Origin: Pseudomonas putida
GTDB taxonomy: Bacteria > Pseudomonadota > Gammaproteobacteria > Pseudomonadales > Pseudomonadaceae
Direction of reading: 5' to 3'
NCBI RefSeq assembly: GCF_002025705.1
Contig: NZ_CP018846.1
Span: forward strand, 4,269,501 to 4,333,500
Length of the DNA: 64,000 nt
This document shows positions 43,220-52,072 of the stretch, piece by piece (the stretch's first letter is position 1; each line of letters starts with the position of its first letter). Made by a program: the position numbers and the translations under genes. Under the pieces are notes generated by a model, which saw nothing but the letters and a program-made list of their open reading frames with translations, did not search any database and was not told where the DNA came from.

Positions 43220-43995
43220 CGCGCCTCCAGCGCATCGAGGGCCTGGCGGATCTGCCGCACGGCCGCCACCGAGCTGTCGTTGTCGCCATGCACGCAGAGG
43301 GTGCTGGCGGCAAGCTTCAGCGCGCTGCCATCATCCGCCACCAGTGTTTCGCCCCGGGCCAGGCGCAGGGCCTGCTCGACCACCAGCGCCGGCTCATGGT
43401 GCACTGCCCCCGGCAAACGGCGCGAAACCAGGTGGCCGCTGGCGGTGTAGGCACGGTCGGCGAAGGCCTCGAACCACAGCGGCACGCCGATTTCATCGCC
43501 CAGTGCCTGGGCCGCGCTGTTGTCGGCGGTGGCCATGAGCATCAGCGGCAGGCCGCTGCCATAGGCCGCCACGGCTTCCAGCACGGTGCGCAGCTTGAGC
43601 GGGTCAGCCATCATGTCGTTGTACAGTGCGCCGTGGGGCTTCACGTAAGCCACGCGCCCGCCGAGCACTTTGCAGATACCGTCCAGGGCGCCGATCTGGT
43701 AATGCAGCAAGTCGCGGACTTCTTCAGGGCTGCAGGCCATGGAGCGGCGGCCGAAGCCCACCAGGTCCGGGTAGGCCGGGTGCGCGCCGATGGTCACGCC
43801 GTGCTCCAGCGCCATGGCCACGGTGCGGCGCATGATGCTCGGGTCGCCGGCGTGGTAGCCGCAGGCGATGTTGGCGCAGTCGATGTGGGGCATCACCTCG
43901 GCATCCAGGCCCATGCGCCAGCTGCCGTAACTCTCGCCCATGTCGCAATTGAGTAGCAGGGGTTTCACCTGACGTGCTCCCGTGTCGATGTTCAT
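43216..43995 (-). CDS. pxpA: 5-oxoprolinase subunit A (LamB/YcsF family)
   Basis: A 259-residue PxpA. The family marks are LLNCDMGESYGSWRMG, IDCANIACGYHAGDPSIMRRTVAMALEHGVTIGAHPAYPD and VKPHGALYNDMMADP, which carry the metal-binding Asp and His residues. Two starts are possible: the ATG at 43995 behind AAGGTAGG, and a GTG nine codons later behind GGAG. It is preceded by 9 bases from the stop of a frameshifted MFS gene that seems to be the first gene of the operon. Confidence 0.92.
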   Translation of the reverse strand: MNIDTGARQVKPLLLNCDMGESYGSWRMGLDAEVMPHIDCANIACGYHAGDPSIMRRTVAMALEHGVTIGAHPAYPDLVGFGRRSMACSPEEVRDLLHYQIGALDGICKVLGGRVAYVKPHGALYNDMMADPLKLRTVLEAVAAYGSGLPLMLMATADNSAAQALGDEIGVPLWFEAFADRAYTASGHLVSRRLPGAVHHEPALVVEQALRLARGETLVADDGSALKLAASTLCVHGDNDSSVAAVRQIRQALDALEAR

Positions 43996-44004
43996 AGGCC
44001 TACC

Positions 44005-45290
44005 TTAGCGCGCCTGAAGTTGTTTGCCGCGTGTTTCGGGCAAGCTCAACGCCGCCACGATCACCACGCCATACGACACCGCAGAGAACACGCCGATGCC
44101 CAGGCCCAGAGGGATTTTCTCGCCGAGCAGGCCGATCAACAGCGGGAACAGGGCGGCGATGACCTTGCCGATGTTGTAGCAGAAGCCCTGCCCCGAGCCA
44201 CGCACCCGGGTGGGGAACAGTTCGGTCAGAAACGCGCCCATGCCGCTGAAGATGCCCGAGGCGAAGAAGCCCAGCGGGAAACCGAGCCACAGCATCACGC
44301 CATCGCTGACCGGCATCTGCGTGTACAGCAGCACGATGATGAACGAGCCTACGGCGAACAGGATGAAGTTCTTCTTTGCCCCAGCAGGTCGGACAAGTAC
44401 GCGCTGACCACATAGCCGATGTAGGAACCGATGATCACCATCGCCAGGTAACCGCCGGTGCCCAGCACGCTCAAGCCGCGCTCGTTCTTGAGGAAGGTCG
44501 GCAACCACGAAGTGATGGCGTAGTAGCCACCCAGCGCACCGGTGGTCAGCAACGAGGCGCGCACGGTGGTCCAGAGCATGCCGGGGGCGAATATCTCGTA
44601 GAAATGCGACGGGGCCTCAACACTCTCCCCGGCCTTGGCCTGGCGATACACCTCTGGGTCCTTGACCAGCCGGCGAACGAAGATCACGAAGATCGCCGGT
44701 ACCAGGCCGAGCAAGAACAGCGCGCGCCAGGCCTGCTCGGCCGGCAGCCAGGAGAACAGAAGCGCATACAGGATTGCCGTCAGGCCCCAGCCGAGGGCCC
44801 AGCCCGACTGCACCATACCCACCGCCTTGCCGCGGTCCTGGGCACGGATCACCTCGCCGATCAGCACCGCACCGGCGGTCCATTCGCCACCGAAACCAAA
44901 GCCCATCAGGGTGCGGGCGATCAGCAGCTGCTCATAGTTCTGGGCAAAGCCGCAAAGGAAGGTGAAGAAGGCAAACCACAACACCGTCAGTTGCAGGGTG
45001 CGCACGCGGCCGATGCGGTCGGACAGGATGCCGGCAACCCAGCCGCCGACGGCCGAGGCGATCAGCGTGCTGGTGTGGATCAGCCCGGCTTCGGCGGTGC
45101 TGATGCCCCACAGCATGATCAGTGTCGGGATGACGAAACTGAGCATCTGCGTGTCCATGCCGTCCAGGCCATAGCCGATCTTGCAGCTCCAGAATGTGCG
45201 CCGTTGCTGTTGGTCGATGTCACGGTACCAGGCGAACGGCCCGGTCGAAGGAGGGGATTGCACCTGCTGCTGCACGCCGCTTGGGTTCAT
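44005..45290 (-). pseudogene. MFS transporter of the pxp operon, frameshifted near its C-terminus
   Basis: The gene reads as one 428-residue MFS carrier, but a single base is missing at about 44374-44381. The first part (MNPSGVQQQVQSPPSTGPF to ..GYVVSAYLSDLLG) is in one frame, and KKNFILFAVGSFIIVLLYTQ to ..LSLPETRGKQLQAR is in the next. Normal text would read DLLG-x-KKNFILF. It has the MFS signature LSDRIGRVRTLQL and fits the sugar/acid symporter groups. From its place it should import 5-oxoproline or a related compound for PxpABC. The shift could be a true mutation or a sequencing error in a GGGGCAAAGAAG tract; it would cut off the last two or three helices. Confidence 0.85.
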
Positions 45291-45322
45291 GCTTGCCTCG
45301 GCTTGTTGGTATTGTTTTATGG

Positions 45323-45339
45323 GCGACGTCGGGCGTCGC
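45323..45339. promoter_or_regulatory. Palindrome between the pxp operon and its LysR gene
   Basis: GCGACG and CGTCGC form perfect arms across TCGGG, in the 130-base divergent gap between the MFS start and the LysR start. LysR-type regulators usually bind T-N11-A palindromes in such gaps; this one is GC-rich and lacks that form, so it is only a candidate. Confidence 0.35.
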
Positions 45340-45419
45340 GGCCTGGGCATCATGTTCAGAGGCCGTGCCGGCTGAGTCCAACTAGAAAAACCGCCGGTCT
45401 GGAACAAGAAAAACTGATC

Positions 45420-46334
45420 ATGAACCTTCGCTTCCTCGAAACCTTCGTCTGGGTCGCCCGCCTCAAGAGCTTCCGCCTGACTGCAGACAAGCTGTTCACC
45501 ACCCAGGCCTCGGTGTCCAGCCGCATTGCCGCGCTGGAGGCCGACCTTGGGGTGAAACTGCTGCTGCGCGACTCCCGCGGTGTCAGCCTGACGCCAGAGG
45601 GCAGCAAAGTGCTGGAGTACGCCGAGCGCATGCTCGACACAGCCAAGGCCATGAAGCAGTCGCTGGATAGCGACCGGGCTAAAGTCGGGCGTATTCGCGT
45701 CGGGGTGATGGACACGGTGATCCACACCTGGATGAGCGCGCTGGTGGCGGAACTGACCGAGCGCTACCCGCAGGTGGAAATCGAACTGGTCGCCGACACC
45801 GCGCTGAACCTGCGCGAGCAGTTGCAGAAGGGCTTTCTGGACGTGATCCTGCAGACTGACCTGCTGCGCGAACAATCGATCCGCAGCCAGGACCTGGCGC
45901 GCTACCCGATGGGTTGGGTGGTGGCGGCGGGCTCCGTGTACCACCGCGACTTCGCCTCGCTGGCCGAACTGGGGCGCGAGCGGATTGTTACCTTCTCGAA
46001 GAACTCGCGGCCACACCAGGAGGTACTCAGCCTGCTGCAGGGGGCCGGGGCCGAGACGCCGCGATTGAACTGCGTGAATTCGGTGGCGGCCATCACCCGG
46101 CTACTGCGCGATGGCTTCGGGGTTGGCGCCTTGCCGCCAGCGTTGGTGGATGCGGAGTTGAGCCGGGGTGAGCTGGTGTTGCTGGAAGGCTTGCAGCCGC
46201 CTCCGAGCCTGGAGCTGGTGGTGGCCTGGCAGACTGGCGTGGCGTTGGTGGATGAGGTGGTCGGGGTGTGCCGGCAGGTGCTGGAGCAGTATGCGCGGGA
46301 TGTGGGGGGGCAGCGGATAGTGCTGGTTTCGTAG
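45420..46334 (+). CDS. LysR-type transcriptional regulator
   Basis: A 304-residue LTTR. The winged helix-turn-helix is LRFLETFVWVARLKSFRLTADKLFTTQASVSSRIAALEADLGVKLLLRDSRGVSLTPEG, and the effector domain includes VGRIRVGVMDTVIHTWM and later NSVAAITRLLRDGFGVGALP. It is divergent from the MFS-pxpABC operon and most likely controls it in response to 5-oxoproline or a product. The ribosome site is weak. It ends just before a long repeat element. Confidence 0.92.
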   Translation: MNLRFLETFVWVARLKSFRLTADKLFTTQASVSSRIAALEADLGVKLLLRDSRGVSLTPEGSKVLEYAERMLDTAKAMKQSLDSDRAKVGRIRVGVMDTVIHTWMSALVAELTERYPQVEIELVADTALNLREQLQKGFLDVILQTDLLREQSIRSQDLARYPMGWVVAAGSVYHRDFASLAELGRERIVTFSKNSRPHQEVLSLLQGAGAETPRLNCVNSVAAITRLLRDGFGVGALPPALVDAELSRGELVLLEGLQPPPSLELVVAWQTGVALVDEVVGVCRQVLEQYARDVGGQRIVLVS

Positions 46335-46355
46335 ATGTTCGCCGTTAGGTTTTCT

Positions 46356-46587
46356 GCGCCTGTGGGATCGAGCGCCGCCCACGCGGCGCATCGCGGATAA
46401 ATCCGCTCCTACATTTGTTGCAACGTGGCCATGCCTGTCAGGCCATGGTTGTCAGCCTGTTCGTAGGGCTCAAGTCATGCGCCAAGGCTGACAACCATGG
46501 CGTAACAGGTTCGGCACGTTGCAACAAATGTAGGAGCGGATTTATCCGCGATGCGCCGCGCGGGCGGCGCTCGATTTCCCAGGCGCC
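46356..46587. repeat. Long dispersed inverted element, copy 1
   Basis: About 230 bases with ends GCGCATCGCGGATAAATCCG and their near complement. Inside, TTGTTGCAACGTG pairs with CACGTTGCAACAA and GGTTGTCAGCC with GGCTGACAACC, so the whole element can fold into one hairpin with arms near 90-100 bases. The centre (..GTTCGTAGGGCTCAAGTCAT..) is not symmetrical. The reverse complement of this element matches the one at 58552-58760 through both arms and centre, with few changes. It lies between convergent genes and has no open frame. Confidence 0.85.
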
Positions 46588-46607
46588 GCAAGATTTGAGG
46601 CAAGCCC

Positions 46608-47132
46608 TCAGCGCCAGCTCTCTTTCACCGCTCCACGCCGCCGCCCGCCAAGGATCACCCAGCCAATCCCCAGCAGCAGGCTTTCGACCACGAAGGCCAG
46701 TACAAACCCGGCCCCGACGCCCCAGCCAATGGCCTCGGGCACCAGCAGAATCTGATAGCTGTAGCCCTTGAGTGTTTCTTCGCGTAATTGCGCATCCGGC
46801 TGCACCAGCACATGCCAGGTCCGGCTCAGCCAGGACCCTTGCAGCGCCTGCCATTCGTCTTCCAGCAACTGATTGCGAATCAGCAGGCTCTCGATGCTGT
46901 TGGCATCGCTGAGGAACACCGGGTCGTCACTGGTCCGGTAATGCCGCACCAGAGCCTGCAGATCACCCTTGAAGAAGCGCTCGGCGGTCTGCTTGAAGCC
47001 ATCCAGCGCCTGGCGCGATTCGAACAGGTGCGCCTCGGCCCGCTGGCTGTAGTCCTTGACCAGCCCAGGCACCTGGATACCGGCCAGCAGGCCGAACGTG
47101 AACAGCAGCAACCGCAGGTAACTTCTGAACAT
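46608..47132 (-). CDS. DUF2937 membrane protein
   Basis: A 174-residue protein with an N-terminal hydrophobic helix (SYLRLLLFTFGLLAGIQVPGLV), a long helical periplasmic part (QRAEAHLFESRQALDGFKQTAERFFKGDLQALVRHY) and a C-terminal membrane helix (IGWGVGAGFVLAFVVESLLLGIGWVIL). This is the DUF2937 layout, without known function. An AAGGA site precedes the ATG. It is read in the same direction as the amidotransferase gene 9 bases upstream, so they may share a transcript. Confidence 0.82.
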   Translation of the reverse strand: MFRSYLRLLLFTFGLLAGIQVPGLVKDYSQRAEAHLFESRQALDGFKQTAERFFKGDLQALVRHYRTSDDPVFLSDANSIESLLIRNQLLEDEWQALQGSWLSRTWHVLVQPDAQLREETLKGYSYQILLVPEAIGWGVGAGFVLAFVVESLLLGIGWVILGGRRRGAVKESWR

Positions 47133-47141
47133 GCAGCGTCC

Positions 47142-47915
47142 TTAGCTCTGGCCTTGCGAAACGCACTCTCCGTGCCGCCACAAGGCCCATTGGCCGGGCT
47201 CGTAGCGCCGCCAGGTCTCGTTCTCGGTCAAGGCTTCGGTGGCGATTACCGTGACCACGTCATTAGGCGTGGTTTCGGTGTGAAAATCGACGATCAGGTC
47301 GACATCCTTCAACCGAGCTGCACCAAATGGCGCACGCCGGGTAATGTGTACCAGCTTGGTCGAGCAGAAACAGAACAGCCAGTCGCCGTCGCTGAGCAGG
47401 CAATTGAACACGCCCCTGCCGCGATACTCGGCACAGGCTTCGACCAGCACTGGCAGCAGCTGTTCCACCTCGACCGGCTCCGGGAAGGCAGCACGGATGC
47501 GGTTGAGCAGATCGCAGAAGGCCGCCTCGCTGTCGGTATCGCCCACCGGGCGATAGAAGGTCGCTTCACCCTTGAACTCGCCAAGCTGGCCGTTGTGCGC
47601 GAAACACCAGTTGCGGCCCCACATTTCGCGGACGAACGGGTGCGTATTGGACAGGCACACGCGGCCGACGTTGGCCTGGCGAATATGGCCGATCACCACT
47701 TCGCTCTTGATCGGATAGCGCTGCACCAGGTTGGCGACTTCCGACTCGCTGCTTGCGGCCGGGTCCTGGAACAGGCGCAGGCCGCGCCCCTCGTAGAAGC
47801 CGATGCCCCAACCGTCACGGTGCGGGCCGGTACGCCCACCACGCTGCATCAGGCCGGTGAAACTGAAAACGATGTCGGTGGGGACGTTGGCACTCATGCC
47901 CAGCAGTTCGCACAT
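47142..47915 (-). CDS. Class II glutamine amidotransferase (YafJ-like)
   Basis: A 257-residue Ntn hydrolase-fold protein. Removing the start Met exposes Cys2 (MCELLGMSANVP), the nucleophile. RGGRTGPHRDGWGIGFY, GHIRQANVG, SNTHPF and FAHNGQLGEFKG are the glutamine-binding blocks of this class. Unlike GlmS or PurF, there is no second synthase domain, so its acceptor is unknown. A GGAGA site stands before the ATG. It shares direction with the neighbouring DUF2937 and membrane-protein genes and may form a three-gene unit. Confidence 0.9.
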   Translation of the reverse strand: MCELLGMSANVPTDIVFSFTGLMQRGGRTGPHRDGWGIGFYEGRGLRLFQDPAASSESEVANLVQRYPIKSEVVIGHIRQANVGRVCLSNTHPFVREMWGRNWCFAHNGQLGEFKGEATFYRPVGDTDSEAAFCDLLNRIRAAFPEPVEVEQLLPVLVEACAEYRGRGVFNCLLSDGDWLFCFCSTKLVHITRRAPFGAARLKDVDLIVDFHTETTPNDVVTVIATEALTENETWRRYEPGQWALWRHGECVSQGQS

Positions 47916-47929
47916 GGGGGTGTCTCCGC

Positions 47930-48430
47930 TTACAGGCGTGGTTCGACCCGGCCACGGCCGCCGCTGGGTGCGGCAGGTGGCGGGTCGTCGCGGTAACGGT
48001 CATGGCGCTCGGCAGCCATTGGTGCGCCGGCTGTGACTGCATTGTCCTCGGCCACACGGCGCTCGGCGGCGGCTTCAGCCTGCGCGCGGCGCTCGCGGGC
48101 GCGCTTTTCCAGCGGCCAGCGGATCAGCACGAAGACGATGTACAGGATGAAGGCGATCATGCCGTACATGGCAAAATCGGAAATCGCCCGCCAGGCGTTG
48201 TTGCCGACCTTGAAGGCCAGGTCCAGGGCGGTGATGGCGATCGCCGGGGCGAAGATGTCCTTGCCCGGGTCGACGATGGTCGGCGTCAGCAGCAGCACCG
48301 CCAGGATCACCCGCAGTGGTTCACGCAGCCAGCGCCACATCCAGCCGGTAAGCTTGAAGCCCACCAGCAGGCAGCCCAGCGCGGCGACAGCGTAGAGGCC
48401 CCAGGCGAAGGTGTAGTCATTCTCGATCAT
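47930..48430 (-). CDS. Inner-membrane protein of unknown function, 166 residues
   Basis: I do not recognise a named family. Three hydrophobic stretches are seen: YTFAWGLYAVAALGCLLVGF, LREPLRVILAVLLLTPTIV, and FAMYGMIAFILYIVFVLI, followed by a basic, Ala-rich cytoplasmic tail (EKRARERRAQAEAAAERRV) and a disordered Pro/Arg C-terminus. The start has only a weak ribosome site. It precedes the amidotransferase gene by 14 bases and is divergent from the oligopeptidase gene. Confidence 0.72.
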   Translation of the reverse strand: MIENDYTFAWGLYAVAALGCLLVGFKLTGWMWRWLREPLRVILAVLLLTPTIVDPGKDIFAPAIAITALDLAFKVGNNAWRAISDFAMYGMIAFILYIVFVLIRWPLEKRARERRAQAEAAAERRVAEDNAVTAGAPMAAERHDRYRDDPPPAAPSGGRGRVEPRL

Positions 48431-48522
48431 GGTGGTTCGTGCAAGCCAGGCAAAGAGATGCCTATGATAAACACTTTTCAGGGCGCAGACAGCGTCTCCC
48501 TGTCCCGGTCAAGAGATCCCCG

Positions 48523-50565
48523 ATGCCAACCAAGCCCCAGCCCCCCATTGCCCGCCAGGACCAGGCCACCGATCCCTATGCCTGGCTGCAACAGCGCGAC
48601 ACCCAGGAAGTGCTCGATTACCTGCAGGCAGAAAACGCCTACCAGGAGGCCTGCCTGGCCGACCAGGCAGCGCTGCGCGAGCAGTTGTTCGAAGAGATCA
48701 AGGGCCGCATCCTGGAAACCGACCTGTCGCTGCCCTCGCCCTGGGGCCCGTACCTGTACTACACCCGCACCACGGCAGGTGACGAATACCCGCGTCACTA
48801 TCGCTGCCCTCGCCCGGCGGACGATTCCAACACGGTGGACGTAAGCCAGGAACAACTGCTACTCGACCCCAACGCCCTGGCCAACGGCGGCTTCCTGTCG
48901 CTGGGCACGTTCAATGTCAGCCCCGACCACCGCCTGCTGGCCTACAGCCTCGACACCAGCGGCGACGAAATCTACACCCTGTACGTCAAGGACCTGACCA
49001 GCGGCAACCTGACCGCCCTGCCCTTTGACGACTGCGACGGCAGCATGACCTGGGCCAACGACAGCCAGACGCTGTTCTTCGCCGAGCTGGACGATACCCA
49101 CCGCCCCTGGCGCCTGCGCCGCCACACCCTCGGCGAGGCTGACGCCAGCACCGTGTTCGAAGAGCCTGACGGCCGTTTCTTCCTGCACTGCTACCGCACC
49201 AGCTCCGAACGCCAGCTGGTCTTGCTGCTCAACAGCAAGACCACCAGCGAGGCCTGGGTGCTCGACGCCGAAACACCACAGGCGGCGTTCACCTGCCTGG
49301 CGCCAAGGGTCGAAGGCCACGAGTACTTCCCTGATCACGGCCAGCTCGATGGCCAATGGCGCTGGTTCATCCGCAGCAACCAGCAGGGCATCAACTTTGC
49401 CCTCTACCATGCACCGGTCGCCCCGGTACCCAGCCGCGACCAGTGGCAGGTGTTGGTGCCGCACCGCGACGACATCATGCTCGAAGGCCTGAGCCTGAAT
49501 GCCGACGCGCTGACCCTGAGCCTGCGTGAAGGCGGCCTGCCGATCATCGAAGTACGCCCGCAAGGGTTGGCCCCTTACCGGGTCGAATTGCCCGATGCGG
49601 CCTATAGCCTGTACGTGCAGGACAGCCTGGAGTTCGCCAGCCGCCGTGTGCGCCTGCGCTACGAAGCCCTCAACCGCCCGGCCCAGGTGCGCCAGCTGGA
49701 GCTGGCCACGGGTGCCCAGGAAGTCCTCAAGCAGACCCCGGTGCTCGGCCAGTTCGACGCCGACGATTACGTCAGCCAACGCCTGTGGGCCACCGCAGCG
49801 GACGGCACCCAGGTGCCGATCAGCCTGGTGCGACGCCGCGAAGACCAAGGCAAGACCGTGCCGCTTTACCTGTATGGCTACGGCGCCTACGGTGAAAGCC
49901 TCGACCCGTGGTTCTCCCACGCCCGCCTGAGCCTGCTGCAGCGCGGCGTGGCTTTCGCCATCGCCCATGTGCGCGGCGGCGGCGAGCTGGGTGAGGCCTG
50001 GTACCGCGCCGGCAAGCAGGAACACAAGCACAACACCTTCAGCGACTTCATCGCCTGCGCCGAACACCTGATCGCCCAGGGTGTTACTGCACCGGAGCGC
50101 CTGGCCATCAGCGGCGGCAGCGCCGGCGGCCTGCTGATGGGCGCGGTGCTCAACCTGCGCCCGGAGCTGTTCCGCTGCGCCATCGCCGAGGTACCGTTCG
50201 TCGACGTGCTCAACACCATGCTCGACCCCGAGCTGCCGTTGACCGTCACCGAATATGACGAATGGGGCAACCCCGAAGAGCCTGATGTGTACGCACGCAT
50301 CAAGACCTATGCACCTTACGAGAACGTCAGCGCCCAGGCCTACCCGGCCATGCTGGTGGTGGCCGGCTACAACGACAGCCGGGTGCAGTACTGGGAGGCA
50401 GCCAAGTGGGTGGCGCGTCTGCGCACCCGCAAGACCGACGACAACCTGCTGCTGCTCAAGACCGAGATGGGGGCCGGGCATGGCGGGATGAGCGGTCGTT
50501 ACCAGGGGCTGCGTGATGTGGCGCTGGAATATGCGTTCGTGTTTGGCGAGCTGGGTATTGGTTGA
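48523..50565 (+). CDS. ptrB: Oligopeptidase B-like S9 serine peptidase
   Basis: A 680-residue prolyl-oligopeptidase family enzyme: an N-terminal beta-propeller (ATDPYAWLQQRDTQEVLDYLQAENAY; SPDHRLLAYSLDTSGDEIYTL) and a C-terminal hydrolase domain with YGYGAYGESLDPWFS, the nucleophile Ser533 in ISGGSAGGLLMG, and His in GAGHGGMSGRYQ. Oligopeptidase B cuts small peptides after Lys or Arg in the cytoplasm. There is no signal peptide. The ATG follows AAGAGAT. It is divergent from the membrane-protein gene and convergent with a small secreted protein, with a repeat pair between. Confidence 0.92.
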   Translation: MPTKPQPPIARQDQATDPYAWLQQRDTQEVLDYLQAENAYQEACLADQAALREQLFEEIKGRILETDLSLPSPWGPYLYYTRTTAGDEYPRHYRCPRPADDSNTVDVSQEQLLLDPNALANGGFLSLGTFNVSPDHRLLAYSLDTSGDEIYTLYVKDLTSGNLTALPFDDCDGSMTWANDSQTLFFAELDDTHRPWRLRRHTLGEADASTVFEEPDGRFFLHCYRTSSERQLVLLLNSKTTSEAWVLDAETPQAAFTCLAPRVEGHEYFPDHGQLDGQWRWFIRSNQQGINFALYHAPVAPVPSRDQWQVLVPHRDDIMLEGLSLNADALTLSLREGGLPIIEVRPQGLAPYRVELPDAAYSLYVQDSLEFASRRVRLRYEALNRPAQVRQLELATGAQEVLKQTPVLGQFDADDYVSQRLWATAADGTQVPISLVRRREDQGKTVPLYLYGYGAYGESLDPWFSHARLSLLQRGVAFAIAHVRGGGELGEAWYRAGKQEHKHNTFSDFIACAEHLIAQGVTAPERLAISGGSAGGLLMGAVLNLRPELFRCAIAEVPFVDVLNTMLDPELPLTVTEYDEWGNPEEPDVYARIKTYAPYENVSAQAYPAMLVVAGYNDSRVQYWEAAKWVARLRTRKTDDNLLLLKTEMGAGHGGMSGRYQGLRDVALEYAFVFGELGIG

Positions 50566-50572
50566 GAATGCC

Positions 50573-50676
50573 GGGGGCGCTTTGCGCCCCTTTCGCGACA
50601 CAAGGCCGCTCCTACAGTCGATCGCGTTCTCTCTGTAGGAGCGGCCTTGCGTCGCGATGGGCTGCAAAGCAGCCCC
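50573..50676. repeat. Inverted repeat pair (GTCGCGAAAGG family), convergent junction
   Basis: Opposed arms CGACACAAGGCCGCTCCTAC and GTAGGAGCGGCCTTGCGTCG, with outer GC hairpins GGGGGCGCTTTGCGCCCC-like and GGGCTGCAAAGCAGCCC. It begins 8 bases after the ptrB stop. Confidence 0.85.
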
Positions 50677-50705
50677 AAAATCCCTCTATCAACACGAACT
50701 GTCAG

Positions 50706-50984
50706 TCAATCATCCTGCGCAGGCGGTTTCGGCGGCTCCTGGCGCAAACCAGGCAAGTCCTGGTCCTTGGGCGGCCCAGGCACCGGCATCGGCGGCAGCA
50801 GTGGCGCGCCTGGCGTGCTGTCGTAGGCCTTGGGCGGCGTGCTCGGGGTAATCTGCGGGTAAGGCGTGGGCGTCGGCGTGCCGGGTGCACCAGGCACCGG
50901 GGTACTGAGCCGGGGTGGCGTGCTCGCCGCTTCGGCCAAAGGCATGGCGGCGACAAGCAGCGCGGCGAGGATCGCGTGGAACAT
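50706..50984 (-). CDS. Small secreted proline-rich protein
   Basis: A 92-residue protein with a signal peptide (MFHAILAALLVAAMPLAEA, cut near AS) and a body that is almost wholly Pro/Gly/Thr/Ser: TPPRLSTPVPGAPGTPTPTP, then PGAPLLPPMPVPGPPKDQ and EPPKPPAQDD. I know no family for it. The ATG is preceded by a perfect AGGAGG, and the frame has no stop, so I take it as real. Such proteins are usually periplasmic and disordered. Confidence 0.72.
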   Translation of the reverse strand: MFHAILAALLVAAMPLAEAASTPPRLSTPVPGAPGTPTPTPYPQITPSTPPKAYDSTPGAPLLPPMPVPGPPKDQDLPGLRQEPPKPPAQDD

Positions 50985-51116
50985 CAGCAACCTCCTGTCG
51001 GGAACCTCTGTACAGGCTACGCCGATATTCGAGTTTTCGCCTGTCCGCCTGCCCCGCAAGCGCGCTAGACTCAATGGCATAACCGTCACCTGCCTGATCA
51101 GAACAAAGGAAACACC

Positions 51117-51488
51117 ATGAGTTCGGCTTCCACCTCCGCCGCCACCGCCCGCCTCGACCGCATCCTCGCCGACGCCAAGCGCGACAAGGAGATGGGCTAC
51201 CGCGACAAAGCCCTGAGAATGTACCCGCACGTGTGCGGCCGTTGCGCCCGCGAATTCGCCGGCAAGCGCCTGAGCGAGCTGACCGTGCACCACCGTGACC
51301 ACAACCACGACAACAACCCGCAGGACGGCTCCAACTGGGAGCTGCTGTGCCTGTACTGCCACGACAACGAACACTCGCGCTACACCGACCAGCAGTATTT
51401 CAGCGAAGGCTCGACCAGCACCCCGAGCATCGCCAAGGCCACCCATAACCCGTTCGCCGGGCTGGCGGGCATGCTGAAAAAAGACTGA
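51117..51488 (+). CDS. yajD: YajD-type HNH nuclease-like protein
   Basis: A 123-residue protein with an HNH domain: CGRC and CLYC form the zinc knuckle, and TVHHRDHNHDNNPQDGSNWELLCLYCHDNEH contains the His-Asn-His core. It is the same size as E. coli YajD, which has no proven nuclease role. An AAGGAA site stands before the ATG. It is divergent from the Pro-rich gene and is followed by the SPOUT methyltransferase gene with its own promoter. Confidence 0.9.
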   Translation: MSSASTSAATARLDRILADAKRDKEMGYRDKALRMYPHVCGRCAREFAGKRLSELTVHHRDHNHDNNPQDGSNWELLCLYCHDNEHSRYTDQQYFSEGSTSTPSIAKATHNPFAGLAGMLKKD

Positions 51489-51537
51489 CCGCCACGACTC
51501 CTGTCGCTGCAACACCCCGCTGCTGCCGGCAAGCCCG

Positions 51538-51543
51538 TATAAT
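51538..51543 (+). promoter_or_regulatory. Candidate -10 box of the SPOUT methyltransferase gene
   Basis: A perfect TATAAT lies 33 bases before the GTG start of the methyltransferase gene. No convincing -35 hexamer is found 16-18 bases before it, so the call rests on one box. Confidence 0.4.
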
Positions 51544-51575
51544 CGCGCTCTTTTTTTCACGAAGGGCCCCGGCAC

Positions 51576-52046
51576 GTGGCAAACAAACGGTACAGCTGCA
51601 TCGGCCTGTTCAACCCCAAGTCTGCGGAGAACGTCGGTTCGGTGATGCGCGCAGCGGGTTGCTACGGCGTCAACTCGGTGTTCTACACCGGCAAGCGCTA
51701 TGAGCGCGCGCGTGACTTCGTCACCGACACCAAGCGGGTGCACTACGACATACCGCTGATCGGCATCGACGACCTGCAGCGCATCATTCCCCTGGGCTGC
51801 ACGCCGGTGGCGGTGGAGCTGGTGGACGGCGCACGGCCGCTGCCGGAATACACCCACCCGGACCGGGCGATCTATATCTTCGGGCCTGAGGATGGCTCGT
51901 TGAGCGAGGAAGTGCGCGGGTGGTGCGAAGAGACCATCTACATCCCCACCGAAGGCTGCATGAACCTCGCGGCGACGGTGAACGTGGTGCTGTATGACCG
52001 CATGGCCAAGGGCTTGAACACCCGATCTGGGCCCAAATTCAAATAA
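51576..52046 (+). CDS. SPOUT-fold (TrmH/SpoU) RNA methyltransferase
   Basis: A 156-residue single-domain methyltransferase. NPKSAENVGSVMRAAGCYGV is motif 1, YIFGPEDGSLSEE is motif 2 and IPTEGCMNLAATVNVVLYD is motif 3, the three parts of the SpoU class that methylate ribose 2'-OH of tRNA or rRNA. It is about the size of TrmL, but its motifs are of a separate subgroup, so I give no symbol. The GTG start has an AAGGG site, and a TATAAT box lies 33 bases upstream. Confidence 0.9.
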   Translation: MANKRYSCIGLFNPKSAENVGSVMRAAGCYGVNSVFYTGKRYERARDFVTDTKRVHYDIPLIGIDDLQRIIPLGCTPVAVELVDGARPLPEYTHPDRAIYIFGPEDGSLSEEVRGWCEETIYIPTEGCMNLAATVNVVLYDRMAKGLNTRSGPKFK

Positions 52047-52072
52047 AAAGGCCGCCTTGCGTTGGCAGGGCC

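Noticed and set aside
44349..46016. Reading the MFS frame 240 codons further upstream of its start
   Set aside because: The added part lies opposite the LysR gene and has no MFS features; MNPSGVQQQVQ is the natural start.
46356..46587. A CRISPR array
   Set aside because: The repeats here are inverted, not direct with regular spacers, and no cas gene is in the window.
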